This document shows positions 6,338 through 11,572 of a stretch of DNA of 11,572 nucleotides, piece after piece; the stretch's first letter is position 1, and each line of letters begins with the position of its first letter. The stretch is from contig DDPO01000024.1 in the NCBI GenBank assembly GCA_002342225.1, positions 3,368 through 14,939 on the forward strand. The letters run 5' to 3'. The notes beneath the pieces are model-generated. The model saw only the letters and a program-made list of their open reading frames with translations, searched no databases and was not told the DNA's origin. The DNA comes from Bdellovibrionaceae bacterium UBA2466 (GTDB lineage Bacteria; Bdellovibrionota; FAC87; UBA2466). The translations under genes and the position numbers were made by a program.

Positions 6338-7320
6338 GTGACTATCGCCACCGTCCCCGACGCTTAAGAAAGAATCAAATCATTCGAGATTTAGTTCACG
6401 AAACAGATCTTCATCTGTCGCAATTAGTACAGCCCTACTTTTTGGCAAATGAGAAAGATGCGAAGGAGCCCATTACGGGATTTTCGGATGTCTATCGCTG
6501 GGGCATTGATCTCCTCTCAAAAAAAGTTGAAACCGATCTGAAACAGGGCTTGAAGAATATTTTGTTGTTCGGATCGGCTCCTAACGTTCAAAAAAATGAG
6601 AAGGGCACTGCTGCTTATGAGGAAAAGGGCTCATTACCGAACGCGATTCGAACGCTCAAAGAGCGGTTTTCTGACAGTGTCGTGTTGATTTCAGATGTTT
6701 GCTTGTGCCCTTACACTTCCCATGGGCATTGCGGTTTGGTGGATGGCTCCGAAGTTGAAAATGATTCTTCGCTAGTTGCTCTAGGAGAGATGGCGTTAGT
6801 TCACGCTAGAAGTGGAGTCGACATTGTGGCCCCCTCCGACATGATGGACTTTCGAGTAGGCTATATTCGAAACTTATTAGATGAAGCGGGTTATGATCAA
6901 ACTTCAATCATGTCCTACACTGCGAAGTATGCTTCTAGCTATTATGGTCCGTTCAGAGAGGCTCTGGGTTCAGCTCCTAAAGGAACCGATCGAGCGACTT
7001 ATCAAATGGATTTTAGAAATCGAACCGAAGCTCTTAAAGAGCTCGAACTTGATATCGCTGAAGGTGCAGATATGGTCATGGTGAAGCCTGCATTGGCCTA
7101 TCTCGACATTATCAAAGACTTTAAAGAGCGCAGTTCAGTTCCTGTTGCTGCTTATAGCGTCAGTGCGGAATATCAAATGGTGAAATTGATGGCTCAGCAG
7201 GGGTTAGTCGATGAGAGAAAAATGGCTCTCGAGAATCTATTGGCCATTCGTCGTGCAGGGGCCAATATCATCATTACTTATTTTGCCGAATTTCTTGCCG
7301 CTGGAGGTTGGCTTAAATGA
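6334..7320 (+). CDS. hemB: Delta-aminolevulinic acid dehydratase (porphobilinogen synthase)
   Basis: Condenses two 5-aminolevulinates into porphobilinogen. 328 residues in a single TIM barrel, a normal length. SDVCLCPYTSHGHCG (120-134) carries the three zinc ligands Cys123, Cys125 and Cys133, placing it in the zinc-dependent class and not the aspartate-rich magnesium class. The two Schiff-base lysines are Lys198 in TAKYASSYYGPFREA and Lys251 in DMVMVKPALAYLDII. The N-terminal arm has RHRPRRLRKN, which compares with the common RPRRLRxxxxxR. A small deviation is MDFRVGYIRN (171-180), where most homologues have MDGRVxxIR. AGGAGA at 6322-6327, 6 bases before the ATG, is a strong ribosome binding site. 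The start overlaps the hemD stop by 4 bases and the end overlaps the hemL start by 4. It uses the product of HemA and HemL. Confidence 0.97.
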   Translation: MSDYRHRPRRLRKNQIIRDLVHETDLHLSQLVQPYFLANEKDAKEPITGFSDVYRWGIDLLSKKVETDLKQGLKNILLFGSAPNVQKNEKGTAAYEEKGSLPNAIRTLKERFSDSVVLISDVCLCPYTSHGHCGLVDGSEVENDSSLVALGEMALVHARSGVDIVAPSDMMDFRVGYIRNLLDEAGYDQTSIMSYTAKYASSYYGPFREALGSAPKGTDRATYQMDFRNRTEALKELELDIAEGADMVMVKPALAYLDIIKDFKERSSVPVAAYSVSAEYQMVKLMAQQGLVDERKMALENLLAIRRAGANIIITYFAEFLAAGGWLK

Positions 7321-8585
7321 ACACTTCAAAGTCGCAAGCCCTTTTTGATAAAGCAAAAAAAATGATACCTGGAGGGGTAAACTCTCCGGTAAGGGCGTTT
7401 AAATACGTCGGTCGAGATCCGATCTATTTTGACCGAGGCCAGGGGCCTATTCTTTATGATGTCGACGGTAATTCCTATATCGATTTTTGTGCTTCATTTG
7501 GTCCGTTGATTTTAGGTCATTCTCACCCGGCCATTTGCGCTGCTCTCATTGAACAAGCGGGCAAAGCGACGACATTTGGGGCTTGTCACGAAAAAGAGGT
7601 CAAGCTTGCTGAGTTGATTTTGAAGGCCTTTCCCTATCTAAGTCACGTCAGGCTTTTAAATAGCGGTACTGAGGCCGTGATGACTGCTGTTCGAATTGCC
7701 CGCGGAGCCACGGGGCGGCCGAAGATCTTAAAGTTTGAAGGGTGCTACCACGGTCATAGTGATGGTCTTTTAGCGAAATCGGGGAGTGGTGTTGCAGAGC
7801 TCGCAGAGAGCTCTTCCAAAGGAGTTCCTGACAGTATAGTAAAAGAGACTGTTATTGCCCGTTTTGATTCTATCGAAAGTATTGAGAAAGCTTTTAAGCA
7901 GTACGGTCAAGAAATAGCCGCTGTCATTATAGAGCCTATACCTGCCAATGAAGGCTTGTGGGTTCCCCTTCAGGCGCACTTGGAGGAGATTTGCATGTTG
8001 GCGCGATTGCACGGCTCGCTCATCATTTTTGACGAAGTCATCTCGGGCTTTCGAGTGGGATTGGGTGGTGCCGCAGGGTTTTTTAACTTGAAACCGGATC
8101 TGGTTACTTTGGGTAAAATCATTGGAGGCGGTTTGCCACTGGCGGCTTGTGTTGGAACTGAAAGAGTCATGTCTCAAGTGGCTCCTTTGGGGCCAGTTTA
8201 TCAGGCAGGAACATTGTCTGGAAACCCGCTTGCGACTGCAGCTGGAATTGCGGTTCTGACAGAGCTGTTCTCCAAGCCTCCTTACGAGATTCTTGAGAAA
8301 AGAACAAAAAAGTTCGTAAGTCGGCTCAAAGAGGAAGTTTTACCCAGTTGGGATTTCGCTCAGATGGGTTCGATATTTTGGATGTCACCTGCAAAATTGA
8401 CAGGAGCTTTTCCTCCAGTCGTCAATGACGAAACCAAGCAATCTTATGCTCAGTTTTTTAGGGCTGCCCTCGAAGCCGGAGTCTACTTTGCTCCGTCTCC
8501 GTTTGAAGTAGGTTTTGTCTCAACAGCTCATACTGATGATGTGCTGGACGAGACAATTAATAAGTTAAAAAAATGTCAACGATAG
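7317..8585 (+). CDS. hemL: Glutamate-1-semialdehyde 2,1-aminomutase
   Basis: Converts glutamate-1-semialdehyde, the HemA product, to 5-aminolevulinate with pyridoxal phosphate. 422 residues, close to the usual 426. Family marks include the N-terminal PGGVNSPVRAFK (18-29), the residues DGNSYIDFCASFGPLILGH (50-68), NSGTEAVMTAVRIARG (115-130) and CYHGHSDG (143-150). IIFDEVISGFR (236-246) contains the Asp239 that contacts the cofactor ring nitrogen, and TLGKIIGGGLPL (264-275) holds the PLP lysine Lys267. Variation is slight: PIPANEGL (207-214) where most have PxxxNxGx. The start is ATGA-overlapped with the hemB stop, with GGAGG at 7303-7307 upstream. The last 13 bases overlap the histidine kinase start. 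Having hemL with hemA in one operon gives both enzymes of the C5 route together. Confidence 0.97.
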   Translation: MNTSKSQALFDKAKKMIPGGVNSPVRAFKYVGRDPIYFDRGQGPILYDVDGNSYIDFCASFGPLILGHSHPAICAALIEQAGKATTFGACHEKEVKLAELILKAFPYLSHVRLLNSGTEAVMTAVRIARGATGRPKILKFEGCYHGHSDGLLAKSGSGVAELAESSSKGVPDSIVKETVIARFDSIESIEKAFKQYGQEIAAVIIEPIPANEGLWVPLQAHLEEICMLARLHGSLIIFDEVISGFRVGLGGAAGFFNLKPDLVTLGKIIGGGLPLAACVGTERVMSQVAPLGPVYQAGTLSGNPLATAAGIAVLTELFSKPPYEILEKRTKKFVSRLKEEVLPSWDFAQMGSIFWMSPAKLTGAFPPVVNDETKQSYAQFFRAALEAGVYFAPSPFEVGFVSTAHTDDVLDETINKLKKCQR

Positions 8586-9559
8586 TACAAAAACGCTGGG
8601 CCAAACTGTTTCTTGCTGTGGCCATTCTTATGCTTACCCAAGTGGTATGGTGGCTCGATGTGTTTTCAAGACACGTTAATACTATTGCCGAGCTCCGAAA
8701 GGAGAATTCAGTACTACAAGGCACTATTCGTGACCCTGGAGTTATTGAAGCTATCGAAACATTTACGGCTCGAAAAAAAATGATGTTTTATTCGGAAACT
8801 TTTGTTTTTGGAGTACTAACAGCCCTAGGACTCTATCTACTTTTTAGGGCTTTAAAGAACCAGGAAAAAGCTCGAGATCTCCAGAAACAGTTTATTGAGA
8901 CTGTGAGTCACGAATCAAAAACCCCTTTAACTGCTCTAAAACTGCGCCTTGAATCTATTTTAGAGAAAAGTGAAAGCGATGCTCAACTTTCAAAAGAACT
9001 GAACCAGTCACTCGAAGAGGTGAGACGGTTGGTTTCCGTTTTCGATAAGACCTTAAGCCTCAACCGAATGGAAAGCTTGAGTTTTCGTTTCGAAGAGGTC
9101 TCTTTTTCAGAGCTTACTCAGCAAGTAATGAGGAGAATGGATCCACTCTTCAAGCAAAAAAATGTGAAGTTAAGTTCTTCGATTTCAAATGATGTCTGGG
9201 TTCGAGGGGACCTATTCGCTCTGCAAAATCTAGTTCAAAGTTTATTAGAAAATGCAGTGATCTACAACGACAAAGAAACACGCGAAGTAGCTGTCGAATT
9301 GAGGGAAGTAGCTGGTGCTGTGAAATTGAAGATTACCGACAACGGACCTGGAATTTCACAGGAAGAGAGAAACAAAATTTTTGAAAAGTTTTTCCGTGGT
9401 AAATCGAGTCGGAGAATCCCTGGAACAGGGTTGGGCCTTTACTTAGTGAAGCATACTGTAGAAATGCATTCTGGAAAAATTGAACTTTCTTCATCGTCAT
9501 CAAACGGAGCACAATTTGAAGTCACGTTTCCCAGAAAAGGAGATAAGAGTGACTCCTAG
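8573..9559 (+). CDS. Membrane sensor histidine kinase embedded in the hem operon
   Basis: 328 residues. A first membrane helix at about 11-29 and a second at about 74-92 flank a short, roughly 43-residue periplasmic loop containing a likely coiled-coil segment (AELRKENSVLQG). No HAMP, PAS or other cytoplasmic sensor is visible between TM2 and the kinase core, only a short helical linker. The H box, FIETVSHESKTPLTAL (107-122), has the phospho-accepting His113. The ATP-binding domain has the N box LLENAVIYN (224-232, Asn227), the G1 box DNGPG (256-260), the F box FEKFFR (269-274 region) and the G2 box GTGLGL (284-289). All are intact, so it should be active. It starts at an ATG 13 bases inside hemL, after an A-rich stretch with no good Shine-Dalgarno, implying coupling to hemL translation. 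It partners with the next gene, and its stop overlaps that gene's start. The signal is unknown; a tetrapyrrole-related or envelope cue is inferred only from the operon. Confidence 0.93.
   Translation: MSTIVQKRWAKLFLAVAILMLTQVVWWLDVFSRHVNTIAELRKENSVLQGTIRDPGVIEAIETFTARKKMMFYSETFVFGVLTALGLYLLFRALKNQEKARDLQKQFIETVSHESKTPLTALKLRLESILEKSESDAQLSKELNQSLEEVRRLVSVFDKTLSLNRMESLSFRFEEVSFSELTQQVMRRMDPLFKQKNVKLSSSISNDVWVRGDLFALQNLVQSLLENAVIYNDKETREVAVELREVAGAVKLKITDNGPGISQEERNKIFEKFFRGKSSRRIPGTGLGLYLVKHTVEMHSGKIELSSSSSNGAQFEVTFPRKGDKSDS
9537..9542 (+). promoter_or_regulatory. Ribosome binding site that sets the GTG start of the response regulator
   Basis: AAGGAG lies 6 bases before the GTG at 9549. It makes that codon, and not an in-frame ATG 69 bases upstream inside the kinase gene, the likely start. 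The resulting N-terminus begins directly at the receiver-domain beta-1 strand. Confidence 0.8.
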
Positions 9560-10250
9560 AATTTGCATTATTGAAGATGACCCTACAATCCGTGAGCTCG
9601 TTTCTGGAAAGCTTTCACAGAGAGGTTATTCGGTGGAGTCTTTCGATGAAGCCGAGAATGTAGTGAAGTTAGGAGAGGCCCTATTCGATTTGTATATAGT
9701 TGATGTGATGTTAGCGGGAGAGATAAGTGGTCTGGAACTTTGCCGATTGCTCAAACAGAAACAGCCCACCTTGCCAATTTTGATACTCTCAGCTTTATCG
9801 GAACCTACCGATCGTGTTGAGGGGTTAAAAATGGGGGCGGATGACTATTTGACGAAACCCTTTGAGATGGAAGAACTACTTTTGAGAGTTGAGGGAATGC
9901 TCAAAAGAAGATCATGGTACTCAAGCTTGCCCTCAGACCTGTCGGTTTTCGAGTGGGACGACTGTGCTGTAGACTTCGTCAAGTTTGAGGGGCGTCGAGC
10001 AAAAGACGTTTTTCCACTCAGTCAAAAAGAGTGCATGCTGATGAAGCTTCTCGTTGAAAAAGAGAATCAAGTGGTCACGCGAGATGAGATTTTAAATCAG
10101 GTTTGGGGTTATGATGTGTTTCCCTCATCGAGAACGGTAGATAACTTTATTTTGAGACTTAGAAAACATTTCGATAACCCAGGGCAACCCAAATATATTC
10201 ATTCGATCAGGGGAGTCGGATATAAATTTACAAAAAAGGGAGTTCTATGA
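9549..10250 (+). CDS. OmpR/PhoB-family response regulator of the hem operon
   Basis: 233 residues starting at GTG 9549. The receiver domain (about 3-120) opens with RICIIEDD (acidic pocket Asp10, Asp11) and has the phosphorylation site Asp52 in YIVDVML, Ser81 in LSA, and Lys103 in LTKPF. All the residues for phosphotransfer are present. The DNA-binding winged helix (about 135-230) shows the family pattern LSQKECMLMKLLVE, VVTRDEILNQVWGYD, SRTVDNFILRLRKHF and IHSIRGVGYKF. It should act as a phosphorylation-dependent transcription regulator that binds direct repeats as a dimer. An earlier in-frame ATG at 9480 would add 23 residues of non-receiver sequence read from within the kinase gene and is unlikely. 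The gene overlaps the kinase by 11 bases and hemE by 4 (ATGA). Its target is unknown; the hemA promoter is a candidate because of TGACA repeats there. Confidence 0.94.
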   Translation: MTPRICIIEDDPTIRELVSGKLSQRGYSVESFDEAENVVKLGEALFDLYIVDVMLAGEISGLELCRLLKQKQPTLPILILSALSEPTDRVEGLKMGADDYLTKPFEMEELLLRVEGMLKRRSWYSSLPSDLSVFEWDDCAVDFVKFEGRRAKDVFPLSQKECMLMKLLVEKENQVVTRDEILNQVWGYDVFPSSRTVDNFILRLRKHFDNPGQPKYIHSIRGVGYKFTKKGVL

Positions 10251-11290
10251 AGCCGGTTCAGTCTCCGCTCATGATGCGATACCTTGCAGGAGAGTCTATT
10301 GGTCGCTATCCAGTCTGGATGATGAGACAAGCGGGTCGTTATTTGCCGAGTTATCGCGCCATAAGAGAGAAATATTCATTTTGGGAAATGGCTTCAAATC
10401 CTGAAGTTGCGGCTCAAGTAAGTTTGTTGCCGGTCCATGAACTTCCTGTTGATGCAGTTATTTTTTTCTCAGACATTCTCACGCTGCCCTACGGTTTGGG
10501 ATTGCCGATCACGATGAAGGAATCTGTAGGGCCCGTGACGGAGAACCCGCTCAGAAGCTCAGATTCTTTTCACGTTTTTAAAGAATTTGATCCCTCTGAG
10601 CACACTCGATTTGTGGGACAGGCTCTTCAAATCATTCGAAAAGAGCTAACCCCCGAGAAGGCTCTTTTGGGTTTTGCTGGAGCTCCTTGGACTGTCGGGG
10701 CCTATCTTATCGAGGGAAAAGCGAATCGCAATTTTGAAACATTAAAAAGCTGGATGTATTCGTCGCCCGAGCAATTGACTCAATGTCTCCACCTTTTAGG
10801 GGAAGCCACTCTGAAATATCTCGAATGGCAATACCAATCTGGCGCGCAGATGGTTCAGCTCTTCGATACTTGGATTGGTCACATGCCAAAATGGTTTTTT
10901 AAAGCTCATTATTTAAGAGTTTTAGAGAGAATTTTTAGTGGGCTAAAATCGAAAGGTATACCTGCAATCTATTTTACAAAGCACTCTACCCACCTTATCG
11001 AACTCATGGGGCAATTGCCTGTATCTGGTTTTAGCGTGGACGAGCTGCAATCTCTCTCCGAACTCGACGAAAAGTTTCCCAAAACTACTTTCTTGCAGGG
11101 AAATCTGGATCCGATTCTTCTGCTCAAAGGAACCGAAGCTCAAGTTCGATTAAAGACTCGCGCTTTAGTACAGGAGGCTTCTCGCCTTGATCGTAAAGTT
11201 ATTATGAATCTAGCTCACGGTATTTTACCTGGAACTCCTGTCGAAAATGCAAGAGCCTTCTTGGAGGAGGCAACGACTCTATGGGTTTAA
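10247..11290 (+). CDS. hemE: Uroporphyrinogen decarboxylase
   Basis: Removes the four acetate carboxyls of uroporphyrinogen III to give coproporphyrinogen III, with no cofactor. 347 residues, usual length. The N-terminal signature PVWMMRQAGRYLPSYR (22-37) carries the substrate-binding arginines (Arg27, Arg31). FFSDIL (73-78) has the catalytic Asp76, and GFAGAPWTVGAYLIEG (142-157) contains the conserved Tyr153. FDTWIG (206-211) matches the family FDSWAG-like motif, and GNLDP (285-289) and NLAHGILPGTP (321-331, His324) complete the active-site set. In most members the last motif reads NLGHGI, so Ala323 is a small change. The start overlaps the response-regulator stop by 4 bases, with AAGGGAG at 10236-10242 close upstream, so it is translated in the same chain. 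Its end overlaps hemN by 10 bases. Confidence 0.97.
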   Translation: MKPVQSPLMMRYLAGESIGRYPVWMMRQAGRYLPSYRAIREKYSFWEMASNPEVAAQVSLLPVHELPVDAVIFFSDILTLPYGLGLPITMKESVGPVTENPLRSSDSFHVFKEFDPSEHTRFVGQALQIIRKELTPEKALLGFAGAPWTVGAYLIEGKANRNFETLKSWMYSSPEQLTQCLHLLGEATLKYLEWQYQSGAQMVQLFDTWIGHMPKWFFKAHYLRVLERIFSGLKSKGIPAIYFTKHSTHLIELMGQLPVSGFSVDELQSLSELDEKFPKTTFLQGNLDPILLLKGTEAQVRLKTRALVQEASRLDRKVIMNLAHGILPGTPVENARAFLEEATTLWV

Positions 11291-11572
11291 AAGAGCTCAT
11301 TAATAAGTACTCCACTTCAGGCCCGCGATACACTTCTTATCCAACAGCGCCTCAATGGGTCGATTCATTGACTGTCGAAGCTTATCGGGAGCAACTTAAA
11401 AAAAGCTTTTCTAAAAAAACAGACCCTATCGCACTTTACGTTCACATTCCTTTTTGCGAAGCTCTTTGTTATTACTGTGGTTGCAACATTCAAATCACTA
11501 AAGACCATACAAGAAGCCAGACCTATTTGAATTCTCTCATCAAAGAGATGAAAACGGTTACTGAAGTGATTG
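11281..11572 (+). CDS. hemN: Oxygen-independent coproporphyrinogen III oxidase, 5' part (truncated by window edge)
   Basis: The first 97 residues are visible. A radical SAM enzyme, it oxidatively decarboxylates coproporphyrinogen III to protoporphyrinogen IX without oxygen. The N-terminus contains SGPRYTSYPTAPQW, the arginine/tyrosine motif typical of true HemN. It is followed by YVHIPFCEALCYYCGCN, the CX3CX2CXC cluster-binding motif that separates HemN from the shorter HemW, which has a simple CX3CX2C motif and a different N-terminus. The ATG at 11281 lies 10 bases inside hemE and is preceded by AGGAGG at 11265-11270 (spacing 10). No other in-frame start fits. It follows hemE in pathway order. 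Use of the oxygen-independent enzyme suggests heme synthesis under low oxygen, but an aerobic hemF elsewhere cannot be excluded. Confidence 0.95.
   Translation, partial: MGLKELINKYSTSGPRYTSYPTAPQWVDSLTVEAYREQLKKSFSKKTDPIALYVHIPFCEALCYYCGCNIQITKDHTRSQTYLNSLIKEMKTVTEVI

Noticed and set aside
7770..8177. 135-codon open frame antisense to hemL, and a shorter one overlapping it.
   Set aside because: Both lie fully within a strongly conserved PLP enzyme, have low-complexity polar translations and show no family motif or ribosome binding site.
9480..9548. Upstream ATG start for the response regulator at 9480.
   Set aside because: It would place 23 extra residues before the receiver domain, all read from within the kinase gene, whereas GTG at 9549 has AAGGAG at ideal spacing and begins at the beta-1 strand.

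Overview
The window is dominated by a tightly packed tetrapyrrole (heme) biosynthesis operon on the + strand, beginning at hemA (3458) and running off the right edge inside hemN. Gene order is hemA-hemC-hemD-hemB-hemL-[histidine kinase]-[response regulator]-hemE-hemN. Every junction is an overlap of 4 to 13 bases, so the cluster looks like one translationally coupled transcript. It encodes the C5 route from glutamyl-tRNA to 5-aminolevulinate (hemA, hemL), the steps through porphobilinogen and hydroxymethylbilane to uroporphyrinogen III (hemB, hemC, hemD), and then decarboxylation and oxidation towards protoporphyrin (hemE, hemN). No siroheme or cobalamin methyltransferase (cobA/cysG) is present or fused to hemD, so the visible operon points at heme.

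Left of the operon are four other genes. First is the 3' end of a likely outer-membrane beta-barrel protein (2-448). Next is an exported protein with a POTRA-like N-terminal half, a Cys/His-rich segment and C-terminal HEAT-like helical repeats (504-1697). Convergent to it are a long-form Sua5 threonylcarbamoyl-AMP synthase (1700-2791, minus) and a small secreted protein of unknown function (2814-3326, minus). The last of these is divergent from hemA across a 131-base intergenic region, which holds the probable operon promoter and a possible direct-repeat operator.

The organism is probably a Gram-negative bacterium of the Bdellovibrionota/Oligoflexia or a neighbouring former-deltaproteobacterial group. 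The support is moderate GC, C5-pathway heme genes in a single operon, and exported and outer-membrane-like proteins. This assignment is inferred from general gene style, not from a marker gene.

The most interesting feature is the two-component system embedded between hemL and hemE, kinase first and regulator second, overlapping both flanking heme genes. A regulator co-transcribed with the pathway could couple heme synthesis to an envelope or tetrapyrrole signal. Two TGACA half-sites exactly 11 bp apart at the hemA promoter are a candidate autoregulatory site for this OmpR-type regulator. HemA itself is divergent: it keeps the catalytic cysteine region but has lost the usual glycine-rich nucleotide-binding signature. 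No RNA genes, mobile elements, CRISPR arrays or convincing terminators were seen, and no gene-free stretch exceeds 131 bases.
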